Assembly (NCBI GenBank): GCA_016647705.1
Contig: CM028327.1
Span: forward strand, 6,147,726-6,211,725
Source: Eucommia ulmoides
Lineage: Eukaryota > Streptophyta > Magnoliopsida > Garryales > Eucommiaceae
DNA: 64,000 bases
Direction of reading: 5' to 3'
Made by a program: the position numbers and the translations under genes. Under the pieces are notes generated by a model that saw only the letters and a list, made by a program, of their open reading frames with translations, was not told where the DNA came from and searched no databases. Shown in pieces: positions 36,349 to 47,630 of the stretch (position 1 is its first letter; each line of letters opens with the position of its first letter).

Positions 36349-36438
36349 AATCTGTTATCCGCATAGATTATACAATTGATAAGCCCAAACATGGTAAGCT
36401 ACAAGGCCAACTCAAATTACCTTAACAACTAAAGTTCA

Positions 36439-37052
36439 GGGATAGAATATCTTCGACGCATCCATGCCGTTCAAGTAAGCCTTAACTTCCGGTATACCAA
36501 AATCAGTACCCTCCGGCGCTATAAAGGCCGTAATTATACTCGTAAATAGAGTTAGAATGAAATTTGAAGCAGCAAAAACCAAGAAGGCCGCTATATAGCT
36601 GTAAGCAAATTTAAGTTAAAATCATTTTTAGGGAAAGTAGAGGTTGTGGAGCTACCAAATTTCAGTTTGTGTAAAGATGAAATTGCTATGAGATACTTAC
36701 TTGTTAGCCAACATCATGTATGAAGTGACAACGAACTTAATTCTGGTAAGGTTTTCGACGGCGAGATTGTTGTAGAATTCAATTAGACTGACGACCACTC
36801 CAATGAGAAAACACATGCTTCATTTTATGAATATGTACTAGAATATATGGATCTTCTCTCTGCTTCTCCAGTCTTGCATGAAAAATTTATTCTCAATTAT
36901 CCTAGAAAACCAAAATCCGCTAACAGCAGTAAATAAAAACTCACTGAATCAATCACACACACAAAAAATTGGATGAAACTTAAGAAATCATACTGGTAGT
37001 CGAGGTTTTTGATAGGGCAGATTGTAACGACTCGCTCTCCCAGGGCTGCCAT
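36439..37052 (-). pseudogene. CLC-type chloride channel pseudogene, 5' fragment
   Basis: Minus-strand pieces of a plant CLC channel/antiporter (CLC-c/g group) in the right order: 37052-36984 (VVTICPIKNLDYQYDF), 36896-36703 (KFFMQDWRSREKIHIF, then LIEFYNNLAVENLTRIKF) and 36597-36439 (FIAPEGTDFGIPEVKAYLNG). A donor (GTAAGT near 36702) and an acceptor (TTACAG near 36598) remain, so this is a DNA-level duplicate, not a retrocopy. The middle piece has two in-frame stops (TAG where Q is usual, TGA where W is usual) and the last ends early (IFYP, stop). The ion-path motif GSGIP reads TDFGIP. The transmembrane core beyond this is absent. The copia fossil lies 90 bp away. Confidence 0.78.
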
Positions 37053-37478
37053 GTGATTTTTTCCCTCGGAGAATTTATACTAAAATCGAACGACTAATAT
37101 TTCATTTTATAAATCTGATTTTTTTTTTTTTAAATTGAGCATTATATGGTGTAATATTAAAGCCGAATTGGGATATATGCATTAAGTTACTATATATAAA
37201 TTGAGCATAGTGAAATTAAACAATAATAAATAACTTTATAATAATATACACTAAATAGTATTAATACTGAGTATACAAGCCGAAATATACCTAGTATTAA
37301 ACAATATATTGGATATAATTAAACAATATTGTGCGCACCAATACTTATATTAAGTATTTTTAATGCTTAATTTATTGAGCATATTTATACTCAATTAATA
37401 CTTAATACTTAAACAATATACTTAGCATTAAGTATATTAACAATATTGTGCAGTTGTGCGCTCATATTTATAAATACT
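37053..37478. other. AT-rich gap with repeated AATATTGTGC(G/A) and TTAAGTAT words
   Basis: Short direct and inverted words around AACAATATT and TAAGTATT repeat, but no element can be delimited. Confidence 0.35.
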
Positions 37479-37510
37479 AGTTTTCTACCAGCGCAATACG
37501 CGAGATTTTT
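37479..37510 (-). mobile_element. Helitron-like 3' terminus (minus strand)
   Basis: The minus strand reads CTCGCGTATTGCGCTGGTAG then AAAACTAG and T. A GC-rich imperfect hairpin just before CTAG-T is the usual plant Helitron 3' end. The element body would extend towards higher coordinates, over the open exon at 37826-38044 and the tandem array. No 5' TC end was identified. Confidence 0.45.
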
Positions 37511-37825
37511 AGATATACTTTTATTGCAATTATTTATTCTATTAACTAAGATTTGTTTGATATTTTTTTTTTTAATAATTGAATAGGTTATTTTAAGTTC
37601 TAGTGTAAATAGATTGCAGTTTTTTATTTGTTTGTTTTTAATGAAAGAGTAGCATGTGTATATATTAAATTTGGAGAGTTCAATGCATATTATTTTTAAA
37701 TAATAAAATTTTCAAAAGTTGACTATAAATTTGAGCAATGAAATAATGTATGAAAATAGAAGAAATCACATATTATTTGTTTGTTGTAATTGACTGTAGG
37801 AGACAGTACAATATTTCAAAATTAC

Positions 37826-38044
37826 TTAAGGAGAGTCGATTTCATCAAACGTTAGCCTCCTACTTGTACGATAAGAATTGTTGATATGTTCCTCTGCAAT
37901 TGGATCTTCATTGTCTTGGTCTTGAATATCGATTGTTGCATTTCCTTTGTCTTTCTCCTCTAGACTTGATGCACCAAATAAAGACAATTTTCTTCTTTTT
38001 GTTGAAGTTGCATCATTGTCTGGATATCGTGAATCCAGAGGTTC
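37826..38044 (-). CDS. Isolated open terminal exon, possible Helitron cargo
   Basis: After an acceptor (CCATAG) at 38045 the minus strand is open for 72 codons and stops at 37826. It starts EPLDSRYPDNDATSTKRRKL, continues SLFGASSLEEKDKGNATIDI and ends RRLTFDEIDSP. Hydrophilic, with a basic patch (TKRRK) and an acidic middle; this looks like the disordered tail of a nuclear protein. I do not recognise it. Plant Helitrons often carry RPA-like single-strand DNA-binding genes near the 3' end, and such proteins often end in tails like this, but that is inference. Upstream exons were not found; the tandem array follows. Confidence 0.4.
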   Translation of the reverse strand, partial: EPLDSRYPDNDATSTKRRKLSLFGASSLEEKDKGNATIDIQDQDNEDPIAEEHINNSYRTSRRLTFDEIDSP

Positions 38045-38159
38045 CTATGGTAGAAGGAAGTATGTCATGAATATACTAAATTGTAAAAGTTTTGTTTAGC
38101 AATTAATATTTTGTTAAATGGGTAAAATTTACATGAATGGTTCGAGATGATGTAGAACT

Positions 38160-40735
38160 GTCTTACTTTCTAAATTGTAGTCACAATTTTACTATTAACA
38201 ATTATAAATTAATTAAATTAAAAATACATAAATATCCATCAATTTTGTTTTTTTAAATATATTTACATTATTATCCTTTTTTATCTTTCTTACTTCTAAT
38301 TATTTTTAAATTATTTTTAAAAAATAACCATTAGTTTACAAACCTTGGGTTAATAAATAAAAATTCTAATTTATTGTCAATTATAAATAAATTATAAATA
38401 ATTGATTTTTTAAAAAAATAATTGATTATAAAAAGTATGGAAAAATAAACTAATAATTGATTTTTCAATTCTATTTTAAATTGTAAATAAATGATTTTTT
38501 TAAATAATTATTTTTTGTAAATTATAATGACAATTCTAAGGTTAACAATTTATAAATAATTAAACTTAATACAATACATAAGTGTCCATAGATTTTGTTT
38601 TAATTATTTTTATTCTTTATTTTTTTTACACTTAACCCCCTATTTTTAAAATAAAATATTTTAAACTCCTAATTTTTTTATTTATTTTTTTTAAATATAG
38701 GCTATGAAAAGTTATTTATTTAATATAGGAAGGTTCGAAACATTTTCCACTCCTTAAAAAATTCATAATTTTGGAAAAAGATTTTATGGTAAAAAATTAT
38801 GTATTTTAAATCATTTAATTTACATCATCACTCCTATTAATTAATATTCATCAATTTTTTTAATATAATATTTTTTAATTGGAAAGTGATTTTATATTAT
38901 TTTTAAAATCAATAGGGGGTGAAAATTTATTTATGTAAAATAGGATGGTCATCATTTTTTTTAATGGAAATAGGAGGTTTTAAATGTTTTTACCCATAAA
39001 ACTCTTCATATTTCTGGAAAGAAGATTAAATGGTGAAGACATGTATTCAATACAATTAATTTACATCATCACTCCTATTAATTAAAACTCTTCATATTTC
39101 TAGAAAAAATATTAAATGGTAATGACGTGTATTAAATACAATTAATTTACATCATCACTCCTATTAATTAAATAATTGGTAAATAATTAATATATTTCAC
39201 CATAATCAGACTTAAATCTTAGACTTGGATTTCCTTTCTTACTTTCTAAATTGTAGTGACAATCTTACCGTTAACAATTAAAAATTAATTAAATTTAAAA
39301 TACATAAATATCTATCAATTTTGTTTTTTTAATTATATTTTCATTATTATCCTTTTTATCTTTTTTACTTAAAAGTAAATTATAATGACAGTTTTAAGGT
39401 TAATAATTTATAAATAATTAAACTTGCATCGATTTTGTTTTAATATATTTTTTTTAATATATTTTCATCCTTAATCGTTTTTACACTTGACTCCCCTATT
39501 TTTAAAATAAAATATTTTGAACTTCTAATTTTTTGTATTATTTTTTCAAAAATAGGCTATGAAAAGTTATTTATTTAAAATAGGGAGGTTATCATTTCTT
39601 TAAGAAAATAAAAGGTTGGAAATATTTTTCACTCCTTAAAGAATTCGAAAAAGATTGTGGTAAAAAGTTATGTATTTAGATCAATTAATTTACATAATCA
39701 CTCCTATTAATTAATATTCATCAATTTTTTTTATGTAACATTTTTAAAAATATAATATTTTTTAATCCGAAAGTGATTTCATATATTTTTTTTTTAAATA
39801 AATAGAGGTGAAAATTTATTTATTTAAAATAGGGTGGTTATCATTTTTTTAATGGAAATAGAGGTTTTACATGTTTTCACTCATAAAACTATTCATATTT
39901 CCGGAAAGAAAATTATAAAGACATGTATTTAATACATTTAATTTACATCATCACTACTATTAATTAAATAGGGGGTAAAAATTTATTTATTTAAAATAAG
40001 GTGATTATCATTTTTTTAATGAAAATAGAAGGTTTTAAATGTTTTCATTCATAAAACTCTTCATATTTCGGGAAAGAAGATTAAATGGTAAAGATATGTA
40101 TTTAATAAAAATAATTTATATCATGACTCCTATTAATTAAATAATTGGTAAATAAGTAATATATTTTATCATAATCAAAGTTAAATCTTAGATTAGAGAA
40201 AGTTTATTACTTAAAAGTAAATTGTAGCGACAATTTTAAAGTTAAGAATTGATAAATAATTAAACGCAAAATACATAAATATCTCTAATTTTTTTCTTTT
40301 AACATTTTTACTTTTCTTATCTAAAAGTAAATTAGAATGATAATTGTATGGTTAACAATTTATAAATAAATAAACTTTACATATATAACACAATTTTATT
40401 TAAATAAATTTTCATCTTTAATCTTCTTACACTTGAGACCCTTTTTTGAAAAATAAAATATTTTTTACTCTTAAATGTTTTTACATTATCTTTTAAGAAA
40501 ATAAAGTGTGAAAAGTTTTTTTAATAAGGAGGTTAGTGCTGCTTTTTTTTTAAGAAAATAAAAGGTTGGGAAAAAAAATTAGTACTAAAAATATTCCTGA
40601 TTTTTTTAAAAAGTTATGTATTTAAAAGGTAAAAAGTGTGTATTTAAACCAATTAATTTATATCATCACTTCTATTAATTAATTAATTAGTAAATAATTA
40701 GTATTTTTTACCATAGTGAAGTGAAATTTTAGAGA
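38160..40735. repeat. AT-rich tandem array, units near 1 kb
   Basis: CTTACTTTCTAAATTGTAGT at 38162 and 39237 starts two long copies about 1,075 bp apart. A third, partial copy starts near 40200 (AAATTGTAGCGACAATTTTA). Inside each copy shorter words recur, such as ATCATCACTCCTATTAATTA (38825, 39065, 39150 and further) and AATAGG(C/G)T(A/G)... followed by TTATTTATTTAA. No coding content. A nested satellite-like structure of unknown family. Confidence 0.7.
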
Positions 40736-42700
40736 TATTAGAGAGAGAGGGTGGGTGGCTGATAATATTTTAGAAAATGAATTTGAGCATGTTAATCATT
40801 TCTTATTTTGACTATTTTTTGTATGTTGACATAAATCTTGATTTTCTGCATTCACTTTCATATTTTACTTTTCTTGTTATTGTTCACAATCATATATAAA
40901 TTTTTTTAAAGTATATTTGTATTCTTGATTTTTCATTTTATCAGTCTCCACGCAAGAAGCATACCAAAAGCAATAAGGATAATAGAAAAAATACACAAAT
41001 AAGCAAATCATTTACAAATAATGAAGGAGCGGTGCACCTGAGTTTTTTTCTTCTGAAAATCGTAGAGAAATAGATGTTGTATAACCCTGGTGACAAAGAG
41101 GAAAAAGCTGGATTCAATCGCACAACACGTGGCTGGTATCTATTTGTTCCACCTAATAAAAAGATAAGACCAAAAAATTTTGAGAAAATTAAATGAGAAT
41201 AAAAGTAAAGGGACAAATTGACATTCAGAGTTTTTTCAACTGCAATTGCATATAAACAAACTTACAGTTGAATGAGACAAAGCCAAAGAATCTGGTGTAC
41301 TAAATGAACACTTAGGGTCGAAGTAAAATTCTAAAGATTTACCGAAATATTTTGTTTGTGAATATGAGGAACTTGAGCTCCATTTTTCTTCATATTTATA
41401 GAATAAGTTGTAAACGTGAATTAAATTGGAAGAATGAAATGTGGAATAATTGAAGTAATTGGAAGGGGAAGAGATGTTGGCCTAAATTAATTGGAGATGT
41501 GTAACATATGAGAGGTTAAGGAAGATGAAAAGCCTAGTATGTGTGGGTGTGTGTGTGTGTATTATTAAGTATATTTTTAATAGTATTATTAAATTTGTGT
41601 GTAATTAATTGGAGATGTGCAACATATGAGAGGTTAAGGAAGATAAAATACGTATGTGTGTGTATACATTATTAAGTATATTTATAATAATATTATTAAA
41701 TTTGTGTGCAATTATTTTTACAATTTAAAAAGTAGAGTATTTGTCTTCATCAACCTAATTACACTTTTCTCAACCTTATTTGAAATATATTTAATTAATT
41801 GTTTTTATTTTTCAATAGGATTCCTAACTTTTCTTTAAACAAAATACACAATTTTTCAGCTTAAACAATTATAATAATAATAATAATTAATGACTCACTA
41901 TTTAATATTGTTTTTCTTTACATTATATTTTCTTAAATTAAATTTGAGCAAATTTAGGAACCATGTTCTTGGTTATTTCTTTATTTTTAATTTGTGTTTA
42001 ATCTGTGTAGTTTTGTTTAAAATTTTTATTCTTGTTTAATTTTTACTCCGGCTAGTTCTCAAATCCCCCAAAGTCTGCAGCAAAAAATATACGAAATTGG
42101 CAGGTCAACGAACACCAGTTAAATAAAACACAAAACTCATTTGAAACTGATGCATCTGAATACTTGAATACACAAGAATGTAGAGTTCACAAAATCATTA
42201 ATAAACTCATATAAAACACACCAATATCAAAATAAAGAACAACGTGAACCATTGATATTTATAAGATATGAAATATAATAGACAACCACCAAAGAAAATT
42301 TGATTTGTTTATATTATATTTTCTTAAATTAAAATCTAAGCAAATTTAAAAACCCATGTTCATGCTTAATTTATGACAAATATCAGATCCATCGAATTTA
42401 TCACATCAAAGAGAAACATATAAAATAAACACCAGATTATTTTCAATTGCTTCGTGTGATTCAGTATGAACGAAGGAAAAAAAAAGTGAATGGATTTCTC
42501 TTATTTTACATTTCAATGAAACGGATGAGATTTCCATACCTAAATTCAAGCCGAGAGAAATCCATTAACCCAAAAAAATGAATATGAACAATGATTCAAC
42601 ATGTAAAGAACACTCTTGAATTATAAACAATTTGAAAATTAAAGGGCAAGGGTGAACGACCCCTAATATAAAGGGCAATTAACGTTAATATTATAACGTT
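40736..42700. other. Intergenic DNA with two local direct duplications
   Basis: ATTGGAGATGTGTAACATAT with GAGAGGTTAAGGAAGAT occurs near 41491 and again near 41610. TTATATTTTCTTAAATTAAA with GAGCAAATTTA occurs near 41922 and a relative near 42305. A TATA-like CTATAAATATGAAG lies on the minus strand at 41392-41403, but no gene can be built. The open frame 40941-41216 (minus) has no known similarity. Confidence 0.35.
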
Positions 42701-43127
42701 AATATGTATATATTAACCTGCTGATCCTTTCTATATTCCATTATCAACATCACTCATATTATTATATTTATTATTATTATTTTACTAATATGCAAGTGTA
42801 ATCATCCCCTTCTATATGGTTATGTATCAATCCGCTGTCTTGATGTAAATGAAGAGAACACATTTTTACATATATTATTATTTTTACTATTTATATTTTT
42901 ATCTCTCTTAAAATAAAAAAATATTAATTATATTTTATAACTTTTAAAAGTATATTTTTAAATAATATAATTATCCCAAAATTATTAAAAATCAATTTAA
43001 AATTTTTATTTAACCCCAAAAATTATCAGATACTATTTATACCATAAATTTGAAAAACAAATCCCAAAATATTAAATTTCTATAAAATGATATTTTCAAA
43101 AATACAAATTTTTTGGGGTATTACACA
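42700..43127 (-). mobile_element. LTR fragment, gypsy-like, minus strand
   Basis: On the minus strand it starts TGTAATACCCCAAAAAATTT at 43127 and runs on with the same text as the LTR that starts at 44953 on the plus strand. Only the beginning of an LTR can be traced. A fossil; extent uncertain. Confidence 0.45.
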
Positions 43128-43129
43128 GA

Positions 43130-43559
43130 TATTGGAGCTGACTATTGTGACTTGAGAGGTCGCGTTGCAGGCGGATCGTCGGAGGTTGTGGTTGCTGAGG
43201 AGAAGGCTAGTTAAAGACTCTTTGTATGGTTCGCCACCATTGGGGAAGGCAGTAGAAATGGTTGTGCTCAATCGCTTCGCTAGGTAGAGAGAGAGAGAGC
43301 TCTTCAATGAAGATGAAGAAGGAGAAAGAGAAATTTAGAAAAAATAAAAAGGAAAAATAAAAGAAAAAGAGAAAATTGAATTAAAAAAATAGAAGATTAC
43401 AATTTTGCCCCCTAATTCTGATAGTTTGCATGAAAAATCTAACAGAATAAAATTTTAAAACCACCTGCATACTTAGAGGATTTAACTTGAAACGAATAAA
43501 TTTAAGAGGACTATATAGAAATGTGCCAATAATTAGAGGGTTTAAAATACATTTTACCC
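43130..43559 (+). mobile_element. Right arm of a Mutator-type MITE (14565 family)
   Basis: The segment from about 43400 ends TTTAAAATACATTTTACCC at 43559. It carries ACTTGAAACGAATAAATTTA and AATAATTAGAGGGTTTAAAA, matching the right terminal repeat of 14565-15162. The left end is missing: the DNA next to 43128 is the LTR fragment. Confidence 0.6.
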
Positions 43560-43564
43560 TTAAA

Positions 43565-44140
43565 TTTAATTATTAAATAAATAAACATCATATCTTCAAA
43601 CTCGTCTCATTAATGAACAATTCGAATAATATAAAATTAAAATATTTTACATATTTTTAGCATGAAAAATAGTAAAATAAACTCTTTTTTTTTTTTTTTT
43701 AATATTATAATTTTACATATCCAATCGTTCTAGAGTTTAATTCAATTAAATTTTAATTTTATAAATACTCATTTAACTTATTTAATTAATTTTTCATAAA
43801 TTTACATTGATTTCTTATAATTCTTATATTTTGATTGCTCGTAAATTAAATATTTGAATTTTTTATGTAGATTTCAAGAAACAATTATAAATAACTAATT
43901 TTATATATATATAAAAGGTATATTATTTATATAGTTCTTAATATTAAAATTTAATTAATAAATAATTTTTTTTTTCAAAAAACAAAAAACTCGAAAAAAA
44001 CTCATGAACAATTCGATTATTAAACAAACAAATTTGAACATAAGGTTTCAAACTTGGCTCGAACTCAAATAGTATGAAATATAAACGAACCAAGTTTGAA
44101 CATTTAATACTCGGCTCGGCTTGTTTACAACCCTGTTTGC
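43565..44140. repeat. Dispersed CTCGGCTTGTTTACAACCCTG-type repeat
   Basis: Ends CTCGGCTCGGCTTGTTTACA followed by ACCCTG, a relative of 19500-20055 and 56240-56810. AT-rich with ACAATTCGA and GAACAATTCG words inverted inside. Confidence 0.45.
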
Positions 44141-44162
44141 AAAAGATCCCTATATATTATTA

Positions 44163-44950
44163 GGCAAATTCCAATTTATACCCTCTAAGTATTGACACAT
44201 TTCTATGTAGTCCAATAATTTTATTATGTTTTAGTTCAAACCCTCTAAGTATAAATGTGGTTTTAAAAGGTCATTTTGTTAAATTTTTCTGTCCAAATTG
44301 AACAGAATTAGGGGTAAAATCATAATTTTATATTTTTTAGAAGGAGAGCCTTGGCATAATTGTAGAAGTTGTCGCCATATGACCTGGAGGTCACGGGTTC
44401 GAGTTATGGAAAGAACCTCTTGCAAAAAAAGTAAGGTAAGGTTGCGTACAATAAATCTAAGTGGTCCGACCTTCTCCGGACCTTGCGCATAGCGGAAGTT
44501 CTGTAGCATTGGGCTGCCTTTTTTATATTTTTATTTGTTTTTATTCATTTTTTCTTTTCTCATTGTCTCTGTCTTCTTCACCTCTCTCTTTCTATCTCTA
44601 GCCAGATTTAGGCCACTCTATCTTATATCTCCTTTGACGATGACCTCTATTTTTCCATCTGATATAGTCACGGCAGCCTCGGTGATCGACTGTTCTGGAG
44701 AAACATTCATCGAAGAATTCGAGGAAAAGGACGTCGAAGAAGTTGATGATGTCGAAGACGGCAAATCAGACTCTGAACCGTTTTAGACCATACGCTAGTC
44801 GCTATTGATGACTATGGAGGAAACAATCACCTTCATCAACATCGTTATCATCCAAAAGTTATTTCTCCAGTTGTTACACCCAATTCATCATCTTCTTCTC
44901 TGATTCACCAGAATTATTAGGAATATTCGGCGAAAAAATTATACTACTTA
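44163..44950 (+). mobile_element. Left part of a Mutator-type MITE, with SINE inserted
   Basis: Starts GGCAAATTCCAATTTATACC and carries CCTCTAAGTATTGACACATT and TTTTAGTTCAAACCCTCTAA, the left terminal repeat of the 14565/45899 family. An Au SINE interrupts it at 44338-44525. The right end is missing where LTR sequence begins at 44953. Confidence 0.6.
44338..44525 (+). mobile_element. Au-type SINE, nearly full length
   Basis: Reads GAGAGCCTTGGCATAATTGT (box A side), GACCTGGAGGTCACGGGTTC (box B), then GCGTACAATAAATCTAAGTG, CTCCGGACCTTGCGCATAGC, and ends GGGCTGCCTTTTTTA. This is the Au SINE pattern of plants, about 185 bp. It is derived from tRNA and depends on a LINE to move. Confidence 0.9.
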
Positions 44951-45239
44951 AGTGTAATACTCCGAAAAATTTATATTTTTGAAAATATTATTTTATATAA
45001 GTATAATATTTTTGGGTTTGTTTTGTAAACTTATTATATAAATAATATTTGATAATCTTGGGAATTAAATGTTAATTTTAAGTTGACTTCTAAAAGTTTT
45101 AGGACTATTATATTATTTAAAATATATTTTTAAGAGTTTTGGGACATAATTACTATTTTTTTTTTATTTTAAAGGGGACATTATATAAATAAATAAATTA
45201 ATTAACGGATGAAAATGACGCCTTCGTTAAGAATGAAAC

Positions 45240-45420
45240 CAAAATCATATGTCATAAATAATATAATAATAATACTAAACAAGAGTGATGGTATGATAAT
45301 ATAATGAGTGATACGTGTCATGATAATATAATAATAATAATAATAATAAATAAGATTAATTGTGTCATGATAATATAATAATAATAAATAAGAGTAATAG
45401 GAGGACAATATAATAAGTGA
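45240..45420. repeat. TAA-rich local tandem repeat
   Basis: GTGTCATGATAATATAATAA recurs three times with varying TAA runs between. Confidence 0.65.
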
Positions 45421-45898
45421 GAAGTGGATGTGTCATGATCCTATAATAAGAAATAAGAAGAATGGGAAAAGAAAGGAGCCGGAGAATTAGAATTGGGAAA
45501 AGAATAGTATGTCACTGTTACGAAAAAAAAATAGGTGATATTTTGAATGTTTTGAGCAAGAACAATTATTCCGGCTAAATTCGGTTTCGGATTTCAGGTA
45601 GAATTTCTAACTCTTCTAATATATGTATCTAATTTTTCGATTGTATGATTTATGTTATTGTTGTTGAATTTTACCTGTTAAATTTTATGAAATAATTATG
45701 ACCATGTGAAGATTACGTGAAAATCATGCCAATGTGTTTTATTTGTCGCGTTAATTAAATGCATGTATTAGAAGGGTTGAAGTTCTACTGAGCGTTGACT
45801 CACAACCCCATAATTTTGATTGCAGGGTGGACGAGAGGGAAACAGAGACACGGATTTTAGTTGAATTTCTATTTGATTTGTAATAATTGTATTTATTA

Positions 45899-46134
45899 GG
45901 CAAAATTACATTTTAAACTCTCCAGGTATTGACACTTTTTTAGTTGGTCCCTCTCCGTTTGAGTATTTCATTTTAAACCCTCCATGTATCAGCACGTTTT
46001 TAATTGGTCATTCTGTCAAAAAAAATCGTCTAAACTAACAGAATTGTGAGGACAAAATCATCATTTTATATTATTTAATTTTTTAATATATTTTTTTCTT
46101 TTTTCTTTGACCCATCTCTCTCTCCCGCTCAAGA

Positions 46135-46165
<31 letters not shown>

Positions 46166-46755
46166 CTTTCCCCTCTCCTTCTATTCCTCTCTCTCCCTCC
46201 TTCTCCTCGCCGGCCGAAACGACCCCCTATTATGGGGGGTGGCAACAGGGGGGTGGTTCACCCCCTTCAACAGCGGGTGAACCACCCCTGTTTCGGGGGT
46301 ATTTTTACCTCTGAAACAGGGGGTATTTTCATCCCCTATTGCATGGGGGTAAAATACCCCCATGCAACAGGGGGTGTATCACCCCCTATTTCAGGGGGTG
46401 AAAATACCCCCTTCAACAAGGGGTGATATACCCCCTATTCGGGTCGGTGGGAAGAGAGAGGGAGGGAGAGAAAGAAGAGGAGGGAAGGAGGAATAGAAAG
46501 AGAGAGAGAGGAGTGAGAAAGAGAGAGAATTGAGCAAGAGAGAAACTGCGAAATGTAGGGGAAAAAAATGGAAAAATCATTGAAAAATAGAAAAATATGT
46601 AAAATGACGGTTTTGCCCTTTTATTTTGTTAGTTTTAACAGATTTTTTGACGGAAAGACCGATTAAAAATGTGCTCATAGAGGTTTAAAATGAAACGCGC
46701 AAACGGAGAGGGACTAAAGTGTCAATACCTGGAGGGCTTAAAATGTAATTTCTCC
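45899..46755. mobile_element. Mutator-type MITE with exact 9-bp target duplication and palindromic core
   Basis: 857 bp. Terminal inverted repeats of about 170-190 bp start GGCAAAATTACATTTTAAAC (left) and, read inward from the right, GGAGAAATTACATTTTAAGC. TATTTATTA occurs at both 45890-45898 and 46756-46764. Inside are CT-rich and GA-rich arms and a core (46222-46445) of alternating GGGGGT and ACCCCC blocks that can pair in many ways. No transposase. The insertion lies within the solo LTR at 44953-47283 and is therefore younger than it. Confidence 0.9.
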
Positions 46756-47424
46756 TATTTATTATTTACTGTTGTAAAATCGATTCGATAAATCGACAAA
46801 GTAAAATTGTCGCCGTTGCAATGTAAAATTTATCGGAGTTCAGGGAATTGATAATGATATTAGATTAATAATGATATTATAAATCGTTAATATGATAATA
46901 TAACTTATACTATCGTAGTTTATTATAATATCAAATATAATTACTAACAGTTTAGTATAAAAGTTATTAAATTATTAGCAACATAAAGTTGGTAGATAAA
47001 TTGTGATATTATGAGTATACTATCACAATTCGATATACCATAAATATACTAATTTATGGTATTCAACAAAGTGGAATTTTATTTGATTATTTCTATTTGT
47101 AATAATTATTTATTATTTACTGTTTGAAAAATTGAATCGATGTATTCGATAAATATAATTGGTCGCCGAAGTGTTGTAAAATTTATCGAATTTTATAGAA
47201 TAAAATATTGGTCGCATGGTATTAACCTTAATTCTTGAAGGGGAGAAATCGAGTGGCGGTCCTAAGAAATCGGGTCGTTATGATTATGGTGAAGTTTGGG
47301 TGAAAATTCCAAGCAATTGATTCAAAATCACGGTTTAACCCTAGAGGGGTTAAGAGAGGAAGGAATGGAATGGAAGCCATGGTTTCTGAAAATGGAGGAG
47401 ATCTAACAGTTATACAACTTGTAC

Positions 47425-47630
47425 CTATTAGAATCAATACGATTTAATAGGATGAATTATATTTAAGGATCGATTCATTGTAGATTAGTAGGAATCGAAT
47501 TCCGAATATAATTCATACATACTAAACAGTAGATCAACTGATTCATTTTATAGGATGAACTATCCTTAGGGATTGATTCTCCGTAAATGAAGAATCAAAT
47601 CCTAAAGATAGTTCATGCCGATTAAATGGT
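47425..47630. repeat. Two adjacent palindromes
   Basis: First: AGGATGAATTATATTTAAGG with GATCGATTC, facing GAATCGAATTCCGAATATAA with TTCAT (47449-47515). Second: AGGATGAACTATCCTTAGGG with ATTGATTC, facing GAATCAAATCCTAAAGATAG with TTCAT (47562-47613). Each forms a long hairpin; the two are about 60% alike. Confidence 0.65.

Larger units (their letters stand above)
44953..47283 (+). mobile_element. Probable solo LTR, gypsy-like, with MITE inserted
   Basis: Starts TGTAATACTCCGAAAAATTT and probably ends near GGGTCGTTATG (47283). No internal retrotransposon sequence is seen. The MITE at 45899-46755 lies inside. A local ATAATAATA-type tandem region lies at 45240-45420. A minus-strand relative starts at 43127. 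Boundaries are approximate; a fossil. Confidence 0.42.

Noticed and set aside
40941-41216. Minus-strand open frame, hydrophobic ends
   Set aside because: No known similarity and no promoter or splice context; a single short frame in AT-rich DNA.
41343-41403. TATA-like box and ATG (MELKFLIF...) on the minus strand
   Set aside because: The TATA lies only about 10 bp before the ATG, too close for a start codon, and no following exon was found.
44535-44786. Open frame of 83 codons ending in an acidic tail
   Set aside because: Has some coding look but lies within a truncated MITE, has no acceptor or homologue, and starts in low-complexity DNA.
46181-46426. Open frames rich in Gly/Pro/Val repeats on both strands
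   Set aside because: Produced by the G5/C5 palindromic core of a MITE; no gene signals.
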